Below, piece by piece: positions 22,674-31,921 of a stretch of DNA of 64,000 nt. The notes beneath the pieces were generated by a model. It made no database searches, was not told where the DNA came from, and saw only the letters and a program-made list of their open reading frames with translations. How positions within the stretch are numbered: the stretch's first letter is position 1; each line of letters opens with the position of its first letter. Source of the DNA: Xenoacremonium recifei (taxonomy: Eukaryota > Ascomycota > Sordariomycetes > Hypocreales > Nectriaceae); assembly GCA_012184525.1 (NCBI GenBank), contig WOFQ01000022.1, forward strand, positions 372,001 to 436,000. Direction: 5' to 3'. A program made the position numbers and the translations under genes.

Positions 22674-23135
22674 ATGACCCGTGAACTCCCCCCTCAGCAG
22701 GGCAAGTTCGGACCCGTGACCATGGGCATCGGCCCTGTTCACCCTGACGACACGAGTATAAAGTCCTCCAGTCCTTAACGCTGTCCAAAGACTGACCTTC
22801 TTCAGATGTCGCTCAAAGTCTTCTCCAAAAGCACGAGAACATCTGCGCCAAGCCGCACCAAGCTACCGCCTGCCCCTGCAAGCCTCAGGTCTCTGCTCAA
22901 GACGAACCCAAAACCGACCCGACAAAGGCAAGCCAAAGATGCTTGCTATCTGTTTTCATTTGGCTAATACTATGAAAAGCATCGCATCATGAGCGGTGGT
23001 GCGACAACCCCCGGTTCTATAGTCGCCGAGATCGAAGCGCGACTTGCTAGTAAGCAGTTGGAGAAAACAAATGGAACTGGAGACGGAGAGAAAGGCGCTC
23101 AGGGCAAACATGAGGGCGCCTCGGAGGAAAAGTAA
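22674..23135 (+). CDS. Small conserved-looking protein, three exons, one GC-AG intron
   Basis: Unrecognised protein of about 119 residues. Exons 22674-22755, 22806-22927 and 22980-23135. Intron 1 is GT-AG. Intron 2 (22928-22979) starts with GC in the strong context AAG|GCAAG, has a branch-site-like GCTAATAC and ends AAAG. All three phases fit, and the frame would stop soon without the second splice. The middle carries 'ICAKPHQATACPCK' with three cysteines, and the tail is hydrophilic ('GSIVAEIEARLASKQ', Glu/Lys-rich end). No signal peptide or membrane segment is seen. The consistent splicing makes a real gene likely, and the function is unknown. Confidence 0.65.
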
Positions 23136-23311
23136 GGCGACTTTTGCCCATGCCGAAAGGACAAGTCCTGGGAAGGGGAGTTTAGGGATTATCGGACTAG
23201 AATGAGATGCACAGATTGAGATAGCAAGCATCAGAATCACCCATTTAACTGATCCTATTCAAACTCGCGTCGCCCAATCTGAACAAGGGAAAAAAACACT
23301 TCAGCATCATT

Positions 23312-25109
23312 TCAATATTGGATAAACCATTTTCGGGGCTTCAAAGACAGGTAATTCTCTCCCGAAGCCTTGTGTTTATCGCCGCCAAGACTGTTCCGGT
23401 CAATCATCTTCAGCGGAGTCTCTCTCACACTCCCATCTTTATTGCAAAGCGCAAAGTCGAAGTAAGCAAACATCATTGCCGTCATGACAATAATCTCTAC
23501 CTTTGCCACCTAAAGTGTGTTAGCATTTCTTCGAATTGGAAACGAATGACTCACCTTCATCCCCACTACAGAGTGTCAGCTATTGTAGGAGCAGAACAGG
23601 GGAGGTGATGGTTACTTACAGCACGGATGCAGGCCAGTACCCCAGCCGAGGAATGCGTTAGGGACTTTCTTATCTTCGGCACGGTCGGGCAAATATCGAC
23701 CTGGGTCGAATTCCTGGGGGTTTGAGTAGATGTCCTCATTCATGTGCACGTCGTCGAGCAGGTACACCTAATCCGTCAACGCACTCATCCTCTCACTAGG
23801 CATATCAACTTACCGCAAACATGTCCTTGGGAACGACCTCCCCCGTATCTCCGATCTCGATATCCTTTCCGCTAATGTTCCGCCTTATTGCTGCTCCGGG
23901 CATGCTTAACCGAATCGACTCGCGCAGAGAGAGATCAATCAAGTTGAATTCCGACTCCCATTCCTCCAGCGTCAGGCGATGGAAGATTTCGATGGGCAGT
24001 TCGATTTCATGCAGGCGGTGTCGAGCTAGAACGTCGTCAACTTGTTGTTGGACCTCTGTGTACCAGTGTCGATCGGCAGCGAGGAAGACGAGCACCCAAC
24101 CGGCGTTAATGCCTGTGTTGAGAGTTCCTGCGAAAAGTGCTCCGATGACGAACTAGTCCAGAACAGTCAGACACTTAAACAATATCCTATTGACCGAATA
24201 CTCACTGCACAAATTTTGATGGTGTTGCATCCTTGATCCACCAACACCTGCATCGTGTCTGCCTTTCTCTTTCCTGTTCGCCTCCTCTCGTTCAAGATCC
24301 GCACCAATACCCAAAACATCCTTGCTCCGCTCCATAGATTCCCTACTTTATTCGGCGTCGGTAGCAAGGGAAACATAATCTCCAAGGCTGAGCTGCGGTC
24401 CATATTCTTGAAGAAGGGAATCGTCTTGGCTGCTAGCCGTGGGTCGTCGGCGATATCGTGGACACCGAGGGCGCGGTTGGTGATCTGATAAGTGAGACTC
24501 CACATGGTGGATATTGCCGGGAAAGGGTTTGAAGTGTCTTGGCGATGAATTAGGGCATTTATATCGTCAATCATGTACGGGATGGCGATGGTGAGCCTTT
24601 CTCGGGTTGCAAGACGGCGGAGCGTAGTAGTGAAGAACGTGCTGAGTTCTCCATGTAAGAATTTGATGTTCGGACCTGCAGCAAACAGATGCCGGTATCT
24701 ACAAAAAGGTTGGAAGTCAGTTTCTCTCCTTCTATCGGACGGAGTCCACTGCAACGTACCCTTGGACAAAGTCCATGCCCCTAGTTGTATACATCGTCGT
24801 CCTCCCTTTGAGCCCCGACAAGGCCACAATGGGATGTGGGCCATAGTAGAAGCTAAAACTACCCGTCTTACTCTTAAGTTTTCCGTCGTCAAGAAAGTCC
24901 TTACGGCCGCTGAAGAAACCTAGAGACCCAAGGACAGGCCATCCCCGGGAGAATCTAGGGGTTTTGACCGGAAACGAGGGACGAGTTATCATGCCACCAA
25001 AGCCAAGAATGATAACAGTTGTCAAAAGAAGCACAAAACTGAGTGGCAGGGCTTGTATTTGTAGAAGGGAGCTTTTGAATTCCATGCTGGTCATATTTGA
25101 TCTGATCAT
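23312..25109 (-). CDS. Cytochrome P450 monooxygenase
   Basis: Membrane-anchored haem-thiolate monooxygenase. At least six exons: 25109-24760, 24698-24206, 24152 to about 23817, one ending at 23620, an 11-nt exon 23565-23555, and the last to 23312. The N-terminus has a hydrophobic anchor ('LPLSFVLLLTTVIILGFGG') then a Pro-rich hinge. The I-helix reads 'ALFAGTLNTGINAGW', lacking the usual acidic residue before Thr. The K-helix ExxR is 'LRESIRL'. The haem loop 'FLGWGTGLHPCLGMKVAK' is complete only after splicing the 11-nt exon. About 508 residues. The alcohol-type I-helix is atypical and may mean an unusual oxygen-activation path. The substrate is unknown, and neighbours give no clear pathway. 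Confidence 0.9.
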
Positions 25110-25631
25110 GTAATAGTAGTAGGCGATATTGCAAACCAGGAAAAGAGAGCAAGTTCTGGGCCCCAGCCTCTATATAATCAAGTTCTCTCGGCAATTAGTT
25201 CTGGCTTCGTGTGAGAGCACCAGGTGTTAGGTAGCACACACCGCCTAGACCATTTCGGTACTACGCAAACATGGCAGCAGATGATGCCTTCAGTGGCTCC
25301 CATCCAATGAATAAGTGAGAATCTTGGCTCCTGTTACATTACATACTGCCGAGCTATCTTGGCTCGACTGTTTGGGCAGTTCCTTAGCACCGTGTAAGGC
25401 TGTACCTCGTAAAATATACAAGGTCAGAAATAAACACCGAACTCAATACGGGGCGGAAAATCTGTTCCTTCGAATCATCTTTACGTGGATACCCTGTCTC
25501 TCTGACCAGTCTTTACGGTGTATGAAATTATCTAGGCACACTGCCAACGCAAGTGCTGCTGCACCCGATAGTCGTAAACCCCGTGACAATCTTTCGGTAA
25601 CACTAATGACTTCGCTTGGCCCCTCATGATC
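25110..25631. other. Intergenic, no feature seen
   Basis: About 520 bp containing the P450 promoter and the 3' flank of the MFS gene. No supported frame, repeat or RNA. Confidence 0.4.
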
Positions 25632-27394
25632 TTAAGCGTCTTCCTCCATAGCTGTTGAGAATCCTTTCGCTCCACGATGCTCAAGCTCGAGAGTGGCGGC
25701 CTGGGCAACGTCGTTGCCGTCGAAGATTTTGCTGATCTCCTCCAACGCGAGATAGCGAGTCTCAACAAAGAAAAAATAAACAACAAAGAGCTCGAACAGT
25801 AGGAAAAGACAGAAGAAAATGTAGTATTTCCACCCAATATTGTCAAGTGCGATAGCGTTGACGTACTGATTAAAGAACAGAACGAGATATAGAGCGAAAC
25901 CAGAGATGGTGTATCCTTTGGCACGCATGTTGTAAGGTAGGATTTCGGTACTGTAACTCGATAGCAAACCAGATCTGCAGGCTTCGTTAGTAACATTATC
26001 TTATACGATTCAGGTTTGATATCTTAGAGATAGGCTCATACTTCAAGTTGTAGGCGAGATAGTAAAAGAATATCATGACCAAGACGCCCTTGCCCAGCCC
26101 GGGATCAGATGTCATCGCGTATCGAGCCGAAATGATTGTCCAAATCGTAAAACACAAGAGCATGCAGACCACACTAATAAGTTGAATTCTTCTTCGGCCC
26201 CATCGATCCACGAAGAAACAGAAGAAGACGTTGGTGACCAGGTTGAATGTTGTGAGCCCGCCATTAATCGCCAGCTGCGTCCTTGGATTGGTGTAGCCGA
26301 TACTATTGAGGATAGTAGTGAGATAGTATGAAACGAGGCCGTTTCCGGACCACTGCGAGAAGACACCCAAGCTGACAACAATGATAAGCCTCCAGCGGTT
26401 GCCCTTGGTGCGGAAAAAATCGATATACGAAAAGGACGCTTTGTGTGACTTCTCCAAGGCAATAGCGGTGATAATCTCAGCAAACTCAAGCTGAACAACC
26501 TCATCATGTTCATCTCCGCTAGCATGGTAGTGGGAAAGGATTTTGAGGGCCTTCTCTGGCTGATCTTTGGCCACGTAGAATCGGGGGCTCTCTGGGATCC
26601 AGTAAATGACCAACAACATGATAAGCGTTAGCGGTGCTTGTATAAGGCTCGGTGCTCTCCATGCCCAATCGCTCTGGATCTCTAAAGTGCCATATGTGAT
26701 CCAAGCTGCAAGGAATGCACCAGTGTAGTACGTGGCGGCAAGAAGTGTAACCAAGATAGCACGGTCCTGTGCAGGGGCAATCTCTGCAACAAGCAAAGGA
26801 GCAGTGTAAAGAACCACCGTGTCACCGAGTCCTAGTATTAGACGGCCAGCAACAAACATGCCTAGGGGAATAAACATAGTCAGCTTTGCCGTGTCTAGAG
26901 AATATTGTAGAGCAAACTTAGACAGTGGGGATTCGTGCTGACATACCGAATGATGTAGCGCCGCTTTGCAACCCGATCCCAAGAAGCATGGTGAGTGCGC
27001 CGATGAGAATCGTGGGCTTACGTCCCCAGGCATCCATGATGAATGGAACAATGCACAATCCAATGAGTGCACCAACGCTCATCACGCAGTTAAACAAACC
27101 CAGAATAGAGCCCTTTGGGTTATGAAAGTATGACTGCCAGTAACTGAGAGCCTGGAGGCCATTCATCATGGAACCGTCAAAGCCGTTAGCCGTGTTAGTG
27201 ATCATGAGAACCACAATATAGAAATACAAGGTTCTCATGTTCCGGTCCTTGTACCAAACACGGCGTGGAAACGTCCTCCCGGCCTATCAAGATCATTAGA
27301 GATATTGGTGAAGCAGCATGGAAAGTGAAGCTCTGACAAGAGAGAAATGCCCCTTCGGGGGCTTCAAGTCTGAGGAGCCCTTCACATCAACCAT
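25632..27394 (-). CDS. MFS sugar transporter of the lactose-permease (Lac12-like) type
   Basis: Plasma-membrane sugar porter in four exons. The first short exon begins at 27394 and is joined to the next through an intron ending GATAG, giving 'GHFSLAGRTFPRRVWYKDRNM'. Internal joins restore 'ATSFGMFVAGRLILGLGDT' and 'YNLKSGLLSSYSTEILPYNMRAKG'. Family motifs are 'NGFDGSMMNGLQ', 'DAWGRKPTI', 'WIPESPRFYVAKDQPEKALKIL', 'FSQWSGNGLVSYYLTTIL' and 'FVETRYLALEEI'. About 530 residues. Such porters in ascomycetes import lactose, cellobiose, xylo- or arabino-oligosaccharides. It is divergent from an intracellular GH43 enzyme, so uptake of a xylo- or arabino-oligosaccharide followed by cytosolic cleavage is the likely job. 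Confidence 0.92.
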
Positions 27395-27914
27395 TTTTGC
27401 AATGACGAAGCGGGTCTACTTGACAAAGGACTGGTGTTCTCTCCAGGTTCGGAGAAAGGGATGAGGAAAGTATTTGGGAACCAAAGCCTAAAGCCTTACA
27501 ACTCTCGAAATTCAAGCTATCGGCTTACAAGTATATTAGATAGCATCTGGGGAAGCTGAATGTGGGGGATACATCTTGCCAGGCGGGGTAAACAGCCGGA
27601 TAAAGCCCTCAGATCTGGGGAGAACGCGGGAGGGTTCCCGAGAATATCTGAATATCCTCCAATCAAAATTCTCACTCGCGTAGCCGAGATCTTCTAAGAT
27701 GCTCTTGCGAATCCTCGTCGGTTAAATCAATTAGGCTGAAGTATGATAGCAGAGCTTACGCCGTCGACGATACCAAATTTCTTGCGCCTAAAATCTGCTC
27801 AAGATCCCCGCTGGACTTCGTCTAACAGCCTGTTCTCGTGGCCTCTGATTCACCCGGTGTGTGAGGCTAATGGTTCAGATACGCGAGGTGCCATCCGTTC
27901 ACACTTGATCAAAG
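27395..27914. promoter_or_regulatory. Shared MFS/GH43 promoter with XlnR-like and CreA-like sites
   Basis: 520 bp between start codons. GGNTAAA, the XlnR/Xyr1 consensus, appears three times on the plus strand: 27586-27592 (GGGTAAA), 27598-27604 (GGATAAA) and 27720-27726 (GGTTAAA). A GGCTAAT lies near 27865. SYGGRG (CreA) hexamers occur at 27547-27552, 27562-27567 and 27615-27620. Known biology links these motifs to xylan-inducible, glucose-repressed genes. The density in one short promoter is notable, but binding is inferred. Confidence 0.5.
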
Positions 27915-29480
27915 ATGGACGTCACGGGTCCGATTATCCCCGGATTCGCCCCGGATCCCTCTATCTGTTTGATCGGGGATACCTTCTATCTCGTCAATTC
28001 CAGTTTTCACCTGTTCCCTGGTCTGCCCATCTACGCATCGCAAGACCTAGTTTCCTGGAAGCACGTTGGTAGGTTATTCTTTAGGGCATCACCGGTTAAA
28101 GATACTGACCGGATTTTTGAAGGCAACGCTATCAACAGGACCTCTCAAATCTCTCTCCGTCATTCAGACACATCAATAGTCTCAGTGGAAGGTGAAGAAC
28201 TGTTACTGGCTACTGGTGGACTGTATGCACCAACAATACGACACCGCAACGGAGTGAGTTATATCGTTTGCACCAATGTCGTGCGCAAAAAGCCCGACGG
28301 AGAAGGAACATGCAACTTTATCATTCATACTACTGATATAGAAGCTGGAGTTTGGTCTGATCCGGTCTACTTTGCCTTCGACGGTATCGACCCCTCAATT
28401 TTCTTTGACGATGACGATCAAGCATATATCCAAGTATCCCAGGCGTCCAAGTCAGAAATATACAATTTCAAAATTGATCTTCATACTGGAGAGCTTCTCT
28501 CTGAACCGAAGCTCATCTGGTCTGGATGGGACAAACGATGGACGGAAGGTCCGCACATCTACAAGAAAGACGGATGGTATTATCTTGTGTGTGCTGAAGG
28601 GGGAACCTTCGAGTCGCATATGGTCAACATTTGCAGGTCATCCAACATATGGGGACCTTACTCAGGGTATGATTGGAACCCCTTATGGACTGCCCATGGC
28701 ACAGTGAACTACATACAACATACTGGCCACGCAGATCTATTTCAGGATGGCCTTGGTAAATGGTGGCTGGTCATGCTTGGAGTCCGACGCAAGAACGACA
28801 GATATCCAATGGGCCGAGAAACCTTCCTAGCCAGTGTTGACTGGCCAGAGCAAGGCTGGCCTTGGGTCAAAGGAGGATTAAGCAATGAGGTTTCAAAACA
28901 TGAAGTCTTCGTTCCGTCGGTCACCATGGAAAATGTCAGCTGGGTGTTTGTGAGAGACCCAGATCTGGGGCGTTTTCGCTTTGACGATTCCTCTATCACC
29001 ATTAAAGCCACGAATTGTGATTTAGGAGATCCCAATGTATCGCCATGCTTCCTGGGGCAACGCCAAAGGCGTCTAAAAGGAAGCTGCAAGGTTCAAATTT
29101 CCTCGATTGACAAGTTTCTTGATCACAAGGTCAGAGCAGCGCTAGCTCTATACAAGGACGAACATCGCTTCATCATGATTGGTGTCGACTTCTCGAAGCG
29201 ACTTGTTTATCTCGAGGGGGTCAACAAAGCGACATCGTTCTCGATTTACAATGAGTACCCGCTTGGTAATGTCCAGGCAGTCTCACTACGTATTGACTAC
29301 GACGAAGAAGCATACAAATTCAGCTTTAAAATGCCTGGTGAGAGCAATGAAACATTACTAGGGACAGTAGATACTCTTGTCATGACTGCGCATGATTTTG
29401 TTGGGCCAATTCTAGGGATGTATTGCACCGCAGCTGAGGGATCATTCGATGTCAATTTCCAAGATTTTACTATAGACTGA
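27915..29480 (+). CDS. GH43 glycosidase (beta-xylosidase / arabinofuranosidase type), intracellular
   Basis: Single exon, 521 residues. Five-bladed-propeller GH43 domain at the N-terminus and a beta-sandwich C-terminal domain from about residue 330, the XynB-type architecture. Catalytic candidates are Asp14 in 'FAPDPS' (base), Asp159 in 'GIDPSIFF' (pKa modulator) and Glu211 in 'WTEGPHIY' (acid); all are present. 'NSSFHLFPGLPIY' and 'HTGHADLFQDGLGKWW' are typical of this subfamily. No signal peptide is seen, so it should work on imported oligosaccharides. It is divergent from a lactose-permease-type transporter across a promoter with XlnR- and CreA-like sites. Xylosidase against arabinosidase specificity is not decidable here. 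Confidence 0.93.
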   Translation: MDVTGPIIPGFAPDPSICLIGDTFYLVNSSFHLFPGLPIYASQDLVSWKHVGRLFFRASPVKDTDRIFEGNAINRTSQISLRHSDTSIVSVEGEELLLATGGLYAPTIRHRNGVSYIVCTNVVRKKPDGEGTCNFIIHTTDIEAGVWSDPVYFAFDGIDPSIFFDDDDQAYIQVSQASKSEIYNFKIDLHTGELLSEPKLIWSGWDKRWTEGPHIYKKDGWYYLVCAEGGTFESHMVNICRSSNIWGPYSGYDWNPLWTAHGTVNYIQHTGHADLFQDGLGKWWLVMLGVRRKNDRYPMGRETFLASVDWPEQGWPWVKGGLSNEVSKHEVFVPSVTMENVSWVFVRDPDLGRFRFDDSSITIKATNCDLGDPNVSPCFLGQRQRRLKGSCKVQISSIDKFLDHKVRAALALYKDEHRFIMIGVDFSKRLVYLEGVNKATSFSIYNEYPLGNVQAVSLRIDYDEEAYKFSFKMPGESNETLLGTVDTLVMTAHDFVGPILGMYCTAAEGSFDVNFQDFTID

Positions 29481-30128
29481 GGGTTGTTATCATATCCATT
29501 ACTAGCTGATCACAATATCTGACTGAGATGACTTATCGAGCTGTGAGACCTAGGAGCATATATCACGAGGTCATGACCTACCAAGTTCCTTAACGTCATG
29601 ATAGAAGCTCTACTGTAATTATTGTGAAACGGGTGTTGAGTCCGATTGATTAAGACGAATAATCAATACTAGCATGGGAGAACAAAACACCACGACGCTG
29701 ATACTCTTTCGATAAAGAGTAAACATCAAGGATGCTGACCTGTCCCTACAACATATACTCAGGTCTTAACTTTATTCTAAGGAGAGATTAACTAACTGCA
29801 GATTTAGTCTCAGCTTTGACGTCGTCATGGTGGTCTGGGTATCGCAGCAGAGGCAGACCTAGAAGTCATGTAGATACAATATAAAATAGTCCGTTCATGA
29901 GAACACTGTTTACTTGCTAGACGACTCGACATACAGCACAGGAGTTCGCGTCTCAATGGAAATACAGCTACATGAGCAAACTGGCACATTCACAACGTCT
30001 CCTAACCCCTTTCTCTCAAGAGTGTTGATTATAGACAGTTCTATCTACTAGATACTGCATAATGATTCCTGGATAACACTATCCCTATCCTCAAGGCAGC
30101 CGGCTTCCTCGAGTCTTCTCTCTACACC
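29481..30128. other. Intergenic, convergent 3' flanks
   Basis: About 650 bp, AT-rich, between the ends of the GH43 gene and the next minus-strand gene. No gene, repeat or RNA is seen. Confidence 0.4.
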
Positions 30129-30902
30129 TCAACCATCCCTCTGCCAATCCATCCCATCCACCATCCACTCCCACTCCTCCTCCGCCGCCGCCGCACTCCC
30201 CCCCTCCTCCTCCACCCTCCTCGCCGCAATCGCATACCCCTCCTCCAACCCACCCAGGATCTGCGTCACAATCCACGTCAAGTCGTACATCTTCAACGGC
30301 GGCGTCTCGCGGCCCTCCGCCGCATCCTTCCACCGGTTCCTAAGCTCCTTGGCCTTCCACAGCGCCTGGTTCACATCACCTGTGCCCAGCGCGCCGTGCA
30401 CCGCGCAGCTCTCGTCCTCCAGCGCCTTGAGCACGTTGTGGTGGTAAGCGTGCTGGCCGCTAGGGCCGGTGCCGCGGGGGATGGTCCGGCCGAAGACGAG
30501 GAGGAGTAGGACGAGGGCCTGCTCGATCCATGCGTAGAACTCGTGGAAGTCGACTTTGAAGTTGGTCTCGGCGTCGGCTCGCGTGAAGGCGTAGTCGGCG
30601 GGGGAGGTGGCGCGCGCGTAGGAGTTCTGCAGGTCGAGGAACTTCCAGCGCAGCCGCTGGCAGGCTTGTTCGAAGCGGTGGAAGATCTGTGGGAGGGGGA
30701 GGTGTGCACTACCACTGGGGGATGCTGATACGGCGGAAGTAGCAGTCGGTGGTTCAGGCGGCGGGAGGGATCGTGAGCGAGCGTCGTCGTTGTTCTGGTG
30801 GGCAGCTGGAGTGAAGAGATGGGATCTGCCATTGCTGCCGCGCGCCCACATCGAGGCGCCCAACCCCGAAGCGCCTTTAGACTCCGTCGACCAGTGCATC
30901 AT
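30129..30902 (-). CDS. Conserved-looking hypothetical protein
   Basis: Single-exon protein of 257 residues that I do not recognise. Residues 1-70 are low complexity (Ser, Pro, Ala). Residues 70-230 look folded and helical, with 'FHRFEQACQRLRWKFLDLQNSYARA', 'FHEFYAWIEQALVLLLLVFGRTI' (a hydrophobic helix, perhaps buried) and 'ALWKAKELRNRWKDAAEG'. The C-terminus is acidic and tryptophan-bearing ('EEEWEWMVDGMDW'). There is no signal peptide. Strong third-position GC bias and helix periodicity support coding. It stands alone between convergent and divergent neighbours. Confidence 0.7.
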   Translation of the reverse strand: MMHWSTESKGASGLGASMWARGSNGRSHLFTPAAHQNNDDARSRSLPPPEPPTATSAVSASPSGSAHLPLPQIFHRFEQACQRLRWKFLDLQNSYARATSPADYAFTRADAETNFKVDFHEFYAWIEQALVLLLLVFGRTIPRGTGPSGQHAYHHNVLKALEDESCAVHGALGTGDVNQALWKAKELRNRWKDAAEGRETPPLKMYDLTWIVTQILGGLEEGYAIAARRVEEEGGSAAAAEEEWEWMVDGMDWQRDG

Positions 30903-31921
30903 GGTGTGTAGTGTAAAGGATACTCGGTATAACTGTATGTACTCGTATATCTCGTTCGATTCGTCGTCAGGGAGGGATGTGCCTCTGCGGCTTCATATCG
31001 GCGGGGGAGGCTCGCAGACGCCCAGATGAGGCGATTGGCCCAGGAGACAAACTCCGGCTCAGCCTCTCTGCACGGAGGACCAACAGTGACGGGGGGGAGA
31101 GGAGGATTATGGGCGGTTAAGAGCTGGAGTGCCGGCCCATGTTTGCTGTGGAGGAGTGAAAGCTGGAGCTGGAGCTGGAACTGGAGTTTGAGATGTTTGC
31201 TTTGCCCCGGCGCTTAATTGCAGCAGGGCAGGTGCGACCTCGTCATGTCAGGTCAGGATTACCTTACCGTATCTCAGGTGTCAAGGAGACCCACCTGGGT
31301 GGGATAAGAATGAGAGAGAACACTTGACTCCAGCATCATCAGGTATCTCGAGGCTCGAATCTTCACAATTGACGACCAATCATCTCATCATGCCCGCCCT
31401 CTTTGTTCTCGAAGACAATGGCCGGGCTATCTAACCCCGCCATGTCTAGCCTCGCTCTAACTCAAGCTATCACGCCTATCCACCTGCTCAGCCAAACTAT
31501 AACAAACTACACCACACAACTCGAGTCCATGGCCATACTGATCTCCGGCTGAGCCTGTCACTGGTCAATCTAGACCCTAACTTCTTTGGAACCTTTAATT
31601 TGTCATTTCTAATCATGTTGATGCCACGCATGAGCGTAGCTCCCATGGAAGTTCAACTCAAGGATGACAACGGTGGGCAGTTCCTCACAAGACACATCCA
31701 ACACAATCAAAAGCCAGTCATAATCATTCCTATCAACCTCCTCAGAGGCCGCGATACCTATACAAACTCCCGCAACACCCAAAGGGGGCCGCCCAAACCC
31801 CCATCCCAGCCGGCGTAGCAAACAACGACAAAAAATCTCAGCGCTTTCAACTCCCACAAGCAACAGCATATACAAGGATCCCTTTTCCAGCAGCTCTTCA
31901 AACACAGATTCGAAATCACGC
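30903..31921. other. Intergenic, promoter of hypothetical gene and 3' flank of kinesin gene
   Basis: About 1 kb. The left part (30903-31240) is G/C-skewed and contains a short AGCTGG-type repeat near 31150-31175. No gene is supported, and small frames near 31600-31800 overlap the kinesin 3' untranslated region. Confidence 0.4.
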
